This document shows, piece by piece, positions 53,882-61,807 of a stretch of DNA of 64,000 bases. How positions within the stretch are numbered: position 1 is the stretch's first letter; the number at the start of each line of letters is the position of its first letter. Source of the stretch: Saprospiraceae bacterium (GTDB lineage Bacteria; Bacteroidota; Bacteroidia; Chitinophagales; Saprospiraceae); contig JANQWK010000044.1 in the NCBI GenBank assembly GCA_030729925.1, positions 1 to 64,000 on the forward strand. The letters are read 5' to 3'. Made by a program: the position numbers and the translations under genes. The notes under the pieces were generated by a model, which was not told the origin of the DNA, searched no databases, and saw only the letters and a program-made list of their open reading frames with translations.

Positions 53882-55915
53882 ATGGAATTTTTGTATCCCG
53901 GTTTTTTACTTGCCTTACTTGCGCTCGCCATTCCGATCATCCTGCACCTTTTTTATTTCCGAAGGTTTAAAAAGGTATATTTTACCAACGTGCGGTTTTT
54001 GAAGGAAGTAAAAGAACAAACCAGCGCGCGTTCCAAGCTCCGGAACCTGTTGGTGTTGCTGATGCGCCTCCTGGCAGTGGCGATGCTGGTTTTCGCTTTC
54101 GCCCAGCCCTATCTTCCTCGGGACAAATCCGTTCAGCAGGGACGCAAAGCAGTGAGCATCTATATTGACAATTCGTTCAGCATGGAGGGGAAAAGTCAGG
54201 ATGTGACCCTGCTGGAAAAAGCCCGACAACGCGCCAGGGAAATTGTGGCAGCTTTTGACCCCGACGACGATTTTCAGATCCTGACCAACGACTTTGAAGG
54301 CAAACACCAGCGTTTGGTGGGACAGGAAGATGCCTTGGCCTTGATAGATGATATTACCAGCTCTCCCGCTACCGAAACGCTGGGCAGTGTTTTGCGGCGC
54401 CAGCAACGCATCTTACAGACGAGTTCCGCTGCGGATAACCTCAGTTACCTGCTGTCTGATTTTCAGGAATATGCCGTAGATTTGGACAACTGGCAGGATA
54501 CCAGTATGCGGGTCAGTCTGGTTCCGCTGCAGGCCGTTCAGGAACGCAACATCAGCATTGACTCCGCTTGGTTTGAGGAGCCGGTACAGATGCTGCAGCA
54601 GACCAATACCCTCGTGGTGAAATTGTCCAACAAAGGTCGCGAGGCTGCGGAAAATGTGCGGCTGTCGTTTTTTCACGAAGGGCAAAACAAACCCGTGGGC
54701 ACCGTCAATGTTCCCGCAGGGGGCTTTATCCTGGATACCATCAACGTGAGTGTGTTGCGCACGGGCTGGCACGAGGCAAGGCTGGAAATTACCGATTATC
54801 CGATTACCTTCGACGATACTTATTTTTTGTCGTTTTATGTACAGGAAAAAATCAATATACTGGTTGTTAACGAATTAGAGTCTAATGCGTATGTAGATGC
54901 CGCTTTTCGGGGTATCGCTTATTTTTCGGTGGACAATCAGTTTAGTCGAAACCTGGATTACAGCAGGTTCAAGGATTACCAGCTGATCATCTGCAATGAA
55001 CTTCCCGTTTTGTCTTCAGGATTGGCATTTGAGCTGCAGCAGTTTGTGCGCAATGGGGGCAATGTATTGGTTTTTCCCTCGGTCAATATGTCTGCCGGGG
55101 CTTATGACAACTTTCTGGACGCTTTTCCGGCCAATCGCTATGGTGCTTTTGAGGCGGAGGTAGAGAAGCAGGTCAGTGGAATCAACACGGAGGAGTTTGT
55201 TTTCCGCGACGTATTCCAGTCCCTGAGCAGCAATCTCAAGCTTCCGCTTGCCAAGGCGTCTTTTCAGTTTAATGGTTTTATGGATCGGGCAGAAGAGCCT
55301 TTGATGACCTATCGGGATGGGCGTTCCTTTTTGTCTAAATTCAAGATAGACAAGGGGCATTTGTACCTTTGTGCGGCGCCTTTGGACATCCGTTTCAACG
55401 ATTTGGTCGTCAATGGAGAAATTTTTGTGCCGATGTTGTACAAAATGGCACTTTCCCGTGCAGCTGCAGAGGTGCCTGCGTGGTTTATCGGTCGGGACAA
55501 CCGGCTGGAGGCAGACCACATTGGGCAGTCGGCGGACATCATGTATCGGATGGGCGACCAGGATACCGAGTTTATTCCGGAGCAGCGCATTGTCGGGTCT
55601 AAGGTAATCATCGGTACCGGGGAACAAGTGCGCCGCTCGGGCTGGTACCGACTTTGGTTAGAGAAGGATAAAGTGTTGAAAATTTTTGCCTTCAACTACG
55701 ACCGCAAGGAGTCCCAGCAGGAGTTTTTGGCTGCAACAGCCTTGCAGCAGCGCTTCGGGGAGCGCTTTTCGGTCATTGACCTGGCCGATGCTGCCGTTTC
55801 GACTGATCTGATCGCTGAAAACTCGGAGGGCTTGTCTCTCTGGCGCTGGTTTGTCGTGTTGGCACTGTTATTCCTGGCCATAGAAACGCTGTTGTTGCGT
55901 TTCTGGAAAGCATAA
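53882..55915 (+). CDS. BatA-domain and VWA-domain membrane protein
   Basis: 677 residues. The N-terminus is the BatA-type membrane module: helix LYPGFLLALLALAIPIILHLF, the loop FRRFKKVYFTNVRFLKEV, then helix LLVLLMRLLAVAMLVFAFAQP. A von Willebrand A-like fold follows with the MIDAS motif DNSFSM (D96, S98, S100). The middle is a long beta-rich periplasmic part, and the C-terminus is one helix (WFVVLALLFLAIETLLLRFW). Proteins of this kind in Bacteroidota are about 650-700 residues and are related to BatA/BatB of aerotolerance operons, but no MoxR ATPase or other bat gene is nearby. Function unknown. It runs into the next gene with 3 bp between. Confidence 0.88.
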   Translation: MEFLYPGFLLALLALAIPIILHLFYFRRFKKVYFTNVRFLKEVKEQTSARSKLRNLLVLLMRLLAVAMLVFAFAQPYLPRDKSVQQGRKAVSIYIDNSFSMEGKSQDVTLLEKARQRAREIVAAFDPDDDFQILTNDFEGKHQRLVGQEDALALIDDITSSPATETLGSVLRRQQRILQTSSAADNLSYLLSDFQEYAVDLDNWQDTSMRVSLVPLQAVQERNISIDSAWFEEPVQMLQQTNTLVVKLSNKGREAAENVRLSFFHEGQNKPVGTVNVPAGGFILDTINVSVLRTGWHEARLEITDYPITFDDTYFLSFYVQEKINILVVNELESNAYVDAAFRGIAYFSVDNQFSRNLDYSRFKDYQLIICNELPVLSSGLAFELQQFVRNGGNVLVFPSVNMSAGAYDNFLDAFPANRYGAFEAEVEKQVSGINTEEFVFRDVFQSLSSNLKLPLAKASFQFNGFMDRAEEPLMTYRDGRSFLSKFKIDKGHLYLCAAPLDIRFNDLVVNGEIFVPMLYKMALSRAAAEVPAWFIGRDNRLEADHIGQSADIMYRMGDQDTEFIPEQRIVGSKVIIGTGEQVRRSGWYRLWLEKDKVLKIFAFNYDRKESQQEFLAATALQQRFGERFSVIDLADAAVSTDLIAENSEGLSLWRWFVVLALLFLAIETLLLRFWKA

Positions 55916-55918
55916 CCC

Positions 55919-58198
55919 ATGTCCAGGACGGAAAAAGTGGGTATGGTAGGGCTGGTTTTGGTGGCAACATTGCTTTGCTGGCTTCGCTTTCCCGATTTTC
56001 TGCCTCATGGTAATACCCGTTATATAGAGCCTTATGGCGATGGGTACAAAAACTACGCGGTTTTGGAGTACCATGTTGCCCACGATACTTCCTACCAGGA
56101 GTATCGGGGCATGAATTATCCCTTTGGCGAGCATATTGTTGCCGCCGATGGACAGCCCTTACTTGCCAACGTATTGCTTTGGGCGAGGAAAAAAGGTTGG
56201 ATCACCAGCAATAGGGTACCCGGAGTGATCCATGCCGCTTTGGTGGTTACGATCCTGGTGGCCGTGATGGCGCTGTTCCTGTTGTTGTTTGCCTTTGGCG
56301 TTCCCTTTTGGATAGCCGGTATCGCCGCTTTGGGCATCGTTTTTTTAGCTCCCCAGATGGCGCGCATGTCGGCGCATTACGGTCTGGGGCAAGTAGCTGC
56401 CTTACCGCTGCTCTTTCTGTTGTTGTATCGCTTTCAGCAAAAACGGAGTACGGGGAGGAGTTTGCTCATTGCTTTGGCGCTAATGGCCTTTGCTTTGCTT
56501 CATTTTTACTTTTTTGTGCTGTTGGGAGCGGTGATTGGCTTGTGGCATAGCTTTGACTTTTTGTTGAGTAGGGTGCGTCCCAAGAATATCGGTTGGAGAC
56601 TCTGGCACCTGTTTTTGCAGGTTGGACTACCCGCCCTGTTTTTTTACAGCTGGCTGTTTGCACCGGACACGGTCAGCGATCGCTCGGATCAGCCCTGGGG
56701 ATTTTTCCACTATCGCGCGAATCTTTCCGGATTGCTCACCTCACCTGCGCAACCGCTGTTTCGGTGGATAGACGCCCAGATATTTCCCATTCCGGATATT
56801 GACTACGAAGCAGCCAACTACATCGGACTTTCCGGCATGCTGGGGATCGTCATTTTGGCAATAGGGATATGGCGTGGCCGCCAAAAATCAGCTGACCGTC
56901 CTTTGCCTGGCTCGGAAAGGTTTATGCTCGCGATGGGTGGTGCGTCCGTGACCTTGCTGCTGTTTGCATTTGGGTTGCCCTTTACCCTGCCGGGCCTGGA
57001 AAGTTTGTATGAATACCTGGGGCCCTTCAAGCAGTTCCGTTCTATCGGTCGTTTTGCCTGGCCTTTTTATTTTATGGTTCAAATCTGGGCGGTATATGCG
57101 ATTAGCCGTTACCGGCAAAACCTGATTTGGCCGGCGCTTTTGGTCTTGGTTGCGGAGGCCTGGTTTTTTCAGCGATCGCTGGATTTGCGATTGGACGTGG
57201 TAGAAGGCCCGGAAGGGGAGCATAGGGTAGAGGACCTTGCCGGGATTCGTGCAACAGACTACCAGGCCATACTCACTATTCCTTACTATAATGTTGGATC
57301 GGACAATTTCTGGTGGTCACCCGAAGGATTTATCCTGCAGCAGTCTTTGTGGATAGGGACAAAATTGGGCTTGCCGGTGACGAGTACCCTGTCCAGCCGT
57401 TCTTCCCTGGGACAGGCTTGGGAGCAATTGCAGTTGGTCACGCCTCCCTACCGCGATCCGCAGGTGCTCGGCCGGTATCCCGATAGCAAACCCCTGCTGG
57501 TGGTTTGGGACCAACAACAATACGACATGAATCCCGACAAATACCAACACTTTTTACCGGATCTGATTCCACTGTATGAAGCATCCCGATTAAAACTTTA
57601 CGCACTGCCGCTCTCGAGCTTTCGGAACAGGGTAGAAGCGGTTCAGCGACAGGTCGCTGCAGAGATAAAAGCGCTATCGGTTAGTCCTCGGGCAGCTATT
57701 GTATCCCCAACCGGCGATACGGCTTATTATTACAACGCCTATGACAGCGGCGACCAGGGATCGGGTTATCCGGATGGCGCGGGTATGCAATTCCGTATGG
57801 GCAGGGAGTTTTTGTTTTTTGACGACACCCTTTCCTTCGCTACCTCCGGGGAATCACTTCTTTTTTCGCATTGGGCCTTTCTCAACCGCGACCTCGTCGG
57901 TCGGGTAAAAATCAGGATTACCGAAAGAGATGCAGATACGGATGCCGTGTTACAACAAACCGAATACCAACTTTGGGAAAAGACGGTGGTGTTTGATCCC
58001 ACCGGCTGGGGTCTGGTCGAAATCCCCTTCGTACCTGCAGGAAACAAATCCAGGTTTACCCTCGAATTCCGCCAGCGCGAACGCCGACAGTTATGGATCC
58101 AATGGGACGAACTGTTTGTCCGACCCACCGGTAAATCCTACTACCAAACTACCCCAAACCACCTCTGGAAGAACAATCGCTGGTATTTGAAAAATTGA
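55919..58198 (+). CDS. Large polytopic membrane protein, possibly GT-C glycosyltransferase-like
   Basis: 759 residues. At least nine hydrophobic segments in the first about 440 residues (for example MVGLVLVATLLCWLRF, VVTILVAVMALFLLLFAFGVPFW, LLIALALMAFALLHFYFFVLLG, LLGMLGIVILAIGIW-like, FMLAMGGASVTLLLFAFGLPF) precede a soluble C-terminal part of about 320 residues that appears alpha/beta then beta-rich. A short acidic segment DGYKNYAVLEYH follows the first helix, the place where GT-C glycosyltransferases carry a catalytic Asp, but the motif is not conclusive. It was not recognised as a known family. It is 3 bp after the BatA-like gene and most likely co-expressed. A copy of the dispersed element follows 54 bp after its stop. 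Confidence 0.8.
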   Translation: MSRTEKVGMVGLVLVATLLCWLRFPDFLPHGNTRYIEPYGDGYKNYAVLEYHVAHDTSYQEYRGMNYPFGEHIVAADGQPLLANVLLWARKKGWITSNRVPGVIHAALVVTILVAVMALFLLLFAFGVPFWIAGIAALGIVFLAPQMARMSAHYGLGQVAALPLLFLLLYRFQQKRSTGRSLLIALALMAFALLHFYFFVLLGAVIGLWHSFDFLLSRVRPKNIGWRLWHLFLQVGLPALFFYSWLFAPDTVSDRSDQPWGFFHYRANLSGLLTSPAQPLFRWIDAQIFPIPDIDYEAANYIGLSGMLGIVILAIGIWRGRQKSADRPLPGSERFMLAMGGASVTLLLFAFGLPFTLPGLESLYEYLGPFKQFRSIGRFAWPFYFMVQIWAVYAISRYRQNLIWPALLVLVAEAWFFQRSLDLRLDVVEGPEGEHRVEDLAGIRATDYQAILTIPYYNVGSDNFWWSPEGFILQQSLWIGTKLGLPVTSTLSSRSSLGQAWEQLQLVTPPYRDPQVLGRYPDSKPLLVVWDQQQYDMNPDKYQHFLPDLIPLYEASRLKLYALPLSSFRNRVEAVQRQVAAEIKALSVSPRAAIVSPTGDTAYYYNAYDSGDQGSGYPDGAGMQFRMGREFLFFDDTLSFATSGESLLFSHWAFLNRDLVGRVKIRITERDADTDAVLQQTEYQLWEKTVVFDPTGWGLVEIPFVPAGNKSRFTLEFRQRERRQLWIQWDELFVRPTGKSYYQTTPNHLWKNNRWYLKN

Positions 58199-58228
58199 GG
58201 TTTTTTATGTTTTAAATATCATAAAACA

Positions 58229-58360
58229 ATGAAAACCAGTGCCTTAAAACACAGGTGCAAGCCACCTTAAGGTGCCTTGCACCTGATTACCCTTATTAAT
58301 ACCTTTTTGGAGGAAAAGGTAACCTATCTTTTGGGCTGATCGGGGGAGCATCTTTTTCCC
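58229..58360 (+). repeat. Dispersed 3'-end element, copy 4
   Basis: Fourth copy, in the direction of the polytopic membrane protein gene. The hairpin at 58252-58285 has the same 34 bp as copy 2. Before it is GAAAACCAGT (variant of GAAAATCAAA), at the same 11-base distance as in copies 1 and 2. After it come ATTACCC, TTATTAATACC, GTAACC (58319-58324, ending 39 bp after the hairpin) and a T-run at 58353-58357. The sequence after GTAACC is the most divergent of the four. Confidence 0.82.
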
Positions 58361-58437
58361 GAAGGGGATATCTTTACAAATGCGGTCAATTTCCGATAAA
58401 ATTTCCTGTTAAGATGGAAGGGCTAAAGCTAAATTTT

Positions 58438-58445
58438 TATTTTTG
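58438..58445 (+). promoter_or_regulatory. Candidate -7 box for the dihydroorotase-like gene
   Basis: TATTTTTG fits TAnnTTTG exactly and ends 15 bp before the ATG at 58461. No TTTG -33 box at the usual spacing was seen. Confidence 0.4.
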
Positions 58446-58460
58446 CCGAAATAGGTTGTC

Positions 58461-59732
58461 ATGAAGTGGCTCATAAAAAACGCCCGAATCCTTTCGGCTA
58501 CATCTCCCTGGGACGACCAGGTACTCGATCTTTTGTTGGTGGACGGGGTGATCGAAAACGTGGGTGCCGGACTTCAAGATGCTGATGCTCAGGTCTTTAA
58601 TGCGGGAGCTTCGTTGTTGTCTCCTGGCTGGTTGGATATTGGTTGTGTACATGGCGACCCCGGGTTTGAACACCGGGAGGATTTATTTTCGCTGGCAGCA
58701 GCGGCCAGGGCAGGGGGATATACGGCAATTGCACCTTTTCCCAATACCAACCCTCCCTCAGATTCACAGGCACAACTGCAATATTTGAAGCACCACAAGG
58801 CACATACCCAAGTGGATATCCACCCGATTGCAGCCCTTACAGAGGGAGTCGGGGGGCAAGCCATCGCTGAAATGATGGATTTGTACCACGCCGGTGCGGT
58901 GGCTTTTTCTGATGGATTGAAGAGCATACAGCATGCCGGTGTGATGATGCGGGCATTGGAGTATGTCAAACCTTTTCGGGGGTTGGTGATCAATCGCCCC
59001 GACGAATTGTTTTTGTCCGCGGAAGGACAGTTGCACGAAGGCCTGGAAAGTACCCTCATGGGCGTTCCCGGTATTCCCCCGCTCGCGGAGGAACTGATGT
59101 TGTATCGAGACCTGCGCCTCGCGGATTATGCACAGTCCCGGCTGATGGCTTACAACATTTCTACTGCCGGTGCAGCAGATCTCATTCGAACGGCGAAAGG
59201 TTCCGGCTTGGAGGTATTCGCTTCTGTTGCTGCCCTGAACCTCGCTTTTGACTCGACCCAACTCCTCAACTTCGACAGCAACCTCAAAGTACTTCCTCCC
59301 CTGCGGAGTGCGGGTGACCAGGAAGCGCTGATTGAAGCGCTCAGGGATGGTACTATAGATTGTATTACTTCCGGACACTTGCCCCTGGAGGCGGATCTCA
59401 AACTAAAAGAATTTCCCTATACCGCTTTTGGTGCGATCGGATTGGAGACCGCCTTCGCGCTTGCCCATACCAGATTGGAAAAAGTAATGGATGTTCGACT
59501 GCTGGTGGACAAGCTCGCCAATGGCCCAAGGAGGGTGCTGGGATTGCCAATTCCCGAAATAAAAGCGGGAGTTCCGGCCAACTTTACTATATTTGATCCG
59601 CAAAAGGAATGGGTGTTTTCGGACAGGCATATTCGATCCAAAAGCCGAAACTCCCCCTTGCTCAATCGCCATTTAAAAGGCAAAGTATTGGCCACTTTTT
59701 TCCGACAGGAAGTGCAAATAAATATAGATTGA
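58461..59732 (+). CDS. Dihydroorotase-like protein, probably without metal site (PyrC'-type)
   Basis: 423-residue amidohydrolase-superfamily protein whose overall alignment is clearly that of type I dihydroorotases: VDGVIENVG, SPGWLDI, DPGFEHREDL, GGYTAIAPFPNTNPP, AVAFSDG, ARLMAYNISTAGA-like and GLETAFALA. The metal ligands are missing: the HxH motif after the first Asp (normally DxHxHxREPG) is G61 and V63 here, the HxxHxS histidines are replaced in LMAYNIST, the His after EV in the middle is absent (EVFASVAALN), and the catalytic Asp of TDHAPH is replaced in TSGHLPL. It is therefore probably a non-catalytic PyrC', which in other bacteria supports aspartate transcarbamoylase. Other functions are open. 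Own promoter likely. Confidence 0.85.
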   Translation: MKWLIKNARILSATSPWDDQVLDLLLVDGVIENVGAGLQDADAQVFNAGASLLSPGWLDIGCVHGDPGFEHREDLFSLAAAARAGGYTAIAPFPNTNPPSDSQAQLQYLKHHKAHTQVDIHPIAALTEGVGGQAIAEMMDLYHAGAVAFSDGLKSIQHAGVMMRALEYVKPFRGLVINRPDELFLSAEGQLHEGLESTLMGVPGIPPLAEELMLYRDLRLADYAQSRLMAYNISTAGAADLIRTAKGSGLEVFASVAALNLAFDSTQLLNFDSNLKVLPPLRSAGDQEALIEALRDGTIDCITSGHLPLEADLKLKEFPYTAFGAIGLETAFALAHTRLEKVMDVRLLVDKLANGPRRVLGLPIPEIKAGVPANFTIFDPQKEWVFSDRHIRSKSRNSPLLNRHLKGKVLATFFRQEVQINID

Positions 59733-59745
59733 GCTGTAATGATTG

Positions 59746-59774
59746 TTGGTTTCCTGACATCTAACCTATATTTT
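59746..59774 (+). promoter_or_regulatory. Possible promoter for the DUF4199 genes
   Basis: TTG (59746-59748), an 18-bp spacer and TATATTTT (59767-59774) are close to the TTTG / TAnnTTTG pair, with one mismatch in the -7 box. It lies 20 bp before the ATG at 59795. Confidence 0.33.
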
Positions 59775-59794
59775 ACATTAAAAAGCTCAACAAT

Positions 59795-60343
59795 ATGGAA
59801 ACTATTCAAACTACTTCTTCTCGTGATCTGATTGTGCGCTATGGCATTTTAGGGGGCTTGGCTGCTATCATTTACGGTCTGTTGACCAACATTCTGGGTT
59901 GGAATAATCCCAATTCAGGTATGGGTATGGTCGTTGTTAGTGGTATCATCAGCCTTGTGATTTATGCAGGATTTTTGGTAGCGGTGGTCAAAAAACACCG
60001 GGACGAAAACCTGGGTGGGTACATCAGTTTTGGTACAGCTTTTACGACAGCTTTTCTGACGGCTTTGATTATCGGTGCGTTGAGTTCTGTGTTTCAGGTG
60101 GTGTATATCAATTATATTGACCCGTCTTTCATCGAGTCCATGTTGGAATACACCCGAGAAATGATGGAAAATATGGGACTGAGCGACGAGCAGTTGGAGG
60201 AAGCCATGGAAAGATCTCGCGAAGGCTACAAACCCGGGCGGTTTATTCTTTCTGCCCTGTTTGGAAGTTCGTTTTTTGGATTGATCACGGCGCTGATTGT
60301 AGCCGCGGTGCTCAATAAAAAGGAACCCATGTTCCAACCATAA
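59795..60343 (+). CDS. DUF4199 membrane protein
   Basis: 182-residue inner-membrane protein of the Bacteroidota family DUF4199. Four helices are seen: YGILGGLAAIIYGLLTNI, GMVVVSGIISLVIYAGFLVAV, GTAFTTAFLTALIIGALSSVF and ALFGSSFFGLITALIVAAVLN. The motif KKHRDENLGGYISFGTAF between helices 2 and 3 and the periplasmic or cytoplasmic insert YIDPSFIESMLEYTREMMENMGL are typical of the family. Function unknown. It is followed after 12 bp by a second, shorter relative. Confidence 0.9.
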   Translation: METIQTTSSRDLIVRYGILGGLAAIIYGLLTNILGWNNPNSGMGMVVVSGIISLVIYAGFLVAVVKKHRDENLGGYISFGTAFTTAFLTALIIGALSSVFQVVYINYIDPSFIESMLEYTREMMENMGLSDEQLEEAMERSREGYKPGRFILSALFGSSFFGLITALIVAAVLNKKEPMFQP

Positions 60344-60355
60344 CCTGTAAGTAGG

Positions 60356-60853
60356 ATGAAGGATTTGATCGTCAAACATGGTGTTTTCACAGGTCTCGCC
60401 CTTATCGTCCTTTTCTTGGGGGCCTATATGGTCTCGCCCGAGAGGATGATTAGTCAGGGTTTGTATTGGTCGTCTATGATCATTACCCTTACGGGGATGT
60501 CGTGGGCTTGTGTAGCAGACCGGCGCCTGGCAAGCGGAGACTATCCTTTCAAAGCCCCCCTTCGGGTAGCTTTCGGGGTGTTTGCGCTGTCGAGTTTCAT
60601 GTATCATGCGTTCGATCTGTTGATGTTTATGGTGGTTAATCCCGAGCTGACGGCTATGCAATTGACGGCAACCCTGGACAGCATCGAAAAGCTTACTCCT
60701 TATTTTGGGGAAGATTGGGCGGAGCAGACCACCGCTATGCTGGAGGAAAATCCTCCGGCGCCATCCCTGAGGAATTCATTTTTTGATTATACCTTTGGCC
60801 TGATTGGTGGTTTTGTATGGGCTGCGATCATTGCGCTTTTTGTGAAGCGCTAG
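60356..60853 (+). CDS. DUF4199-like membrane protein, second copy
   Basis: 165-residue relative of the preceding protein: four hydrophobic helices (GVFTGLALIVLFLGAYMV, WSSMIITLTGMSWACV, LRVAFGVFALSSFMYHAFDLLMFM, TFGLIGGFVWAAIIALFVK), with the third followed by a helical loop of the same shape as in the first copy. The similarity is in architecture rather than close sequence, so an old tandem duplication is likely. It is 12 bp after its partner and 15 bp before the glycosyltransferase operon, so all five genes may form one transcript. Confidence 0.8.
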   Translation: MKDLIVKHGVFTGLALIVLFLGAYMVSPERMISQGLYWSSMIITLTGMSWACVADRRLASGDYPFKAPLRVAFGVFALSSFMYHAFDLLMFMVVNPELTAMQLTATLDSIEKLTPYFGEDWAEQTTAMLEENPPAPSLRNSFFDYTFGLIGGFVWAAIIALFVKR

Positions 60854-60868
60854 ACAAAAACCGGAAAT

Positions 60869-61807
60869 ATGGATGTATCAGTTGTCATTCCGCTTTTAAA
60901 TGAGGAAGAATCGCTGGAAGAGCTTGCCGCCTGGATTGATCGGGTGGTGCGTGCCCATGGGTTGTCCTGCGAGTTGGTGTTCGTGGATGACGGCAGTACC
61001 GATAAATCCTGGCAAATTATCGAGACCTTGACGCAGCGTTATCCCCACGTCAAAGCCATCAAATTCCGGCGCAATTACGGCAAATCGGCTGCCCTGAACG
61101 AAGGATTTTCTGTGGTGAGCGGCGATGTGGTGATCACGATGGATGCAGATCTTCAGGATAGTCCGGAAGAAATTCCCGAGTTGGTTCGATTGATCCGAGA
61201 GGAAGGGTATGATCTGATCTCCGGATGGAAAAAGGTTCGTCACGATCCTTTGAGCAAAACCATTCCCTCCCGTTTGTACAACGCTACGGTGAGGTGGGTA
61301 AGTGGCATTCCTTTGCACGATTTCAACTGCGGACTGAAGGCCTACCGAAGGGAGGTGGTAAAGGCGATAGAAGTCTATGGCGAGATGCACAGGTACTTGC
61401 CTTTGATGGCTAAATGGGCGGGATTTACCAAAATTGGCGAAAAAGTGGTGCAACACCATCCTCGAAAATATGGGGTCTCTAAGTTTGGCCTCGAACGTTT
61501 TGTCAATGGTTTCCTGGATCTGATGTCTATTACGTTTGTGGGTAAGTTTGGGAAAAGACCCATGCACTTTTTTGGTACCCTGGGCATCCTGTCGTTTTTA
61601 ATGGGTTTTTTGGTGCTGCTTTTTCTGAGTTTCCAAAAATTTTACAACGCTACCTATGGCATAGCCGAGCGTCCCTTGTTTTTCCTCGGTATTCTCACGG
61701 TCATCATCGGGGTGCAGCTGTTTGTGACGGGTTTTTTGGCAGAACTGGTGGTGCGAAACGGAGCAGACCGCAACCATTACCTCGTAGATAAGCGTATCGG
61801 CGAATGA
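60869..61807 (+). CDS. GT2-family glycosyltransferase (dolichol-phosphate mannosyltransferase/GtrB-like)
   Basis: 312-residue membrane-attached glycosyltransferase. The GT-A domain shows SVVIPLLNEEESLEEL, VFVDDGSTDKSW, KAIKFRRNYGKSAALN, the DXD-type ITMDADLQDSPEEIP and FNCGLKAYRREV. Two C-terminal membrane helices (FGTLGILSFLMGFLVLLFLSF and LFFLGILTVIIGVQLFVTGFLA) make it GtrB/DPM1-like, so it probably transfers a sugar to a polyprenyl phosphate. Its stop overlaps the ATG of the next glycosyltransferase (ATGA, 61804-61807). Donor sugar unknown. Confidence 0.93.
   Translation: MDVSVVIPLLNEEESLEELAAWIDRVVRAHGLSCELVFVDDGSTDKSWQIIETLTQRYPHVKAIKFRRNYGKSAALNEGFSVVSGDVVITMDADLQDSPEEIPELVRLIREEGYDLISGWKKVRHDPLSKTIPSRLYNATVRWVSGIPLHDFNCGLKAYRREVVKAIEVYGEMHRYLPLMAKWAGFTKIGEKVVQHHPRKYGVSKFGLERFVNGFLDLMSITFVGKFGKRPMHFFGTLGILSFLMGFLVLLFLSFQKFYNATYGIAERPLFFLGILTVIIGVQLFVTGFLAELVVRNGADRNHYLVDKRIGE

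Noticed and set aside
19013-58285. CRISPR array or insertion-sequence ends as an explanation for the repeats
   Set aside because: The copies are single and tens of kilobases apart, with no regular spacers and no transposase between or near them. Some pairs also have opposite orientations.
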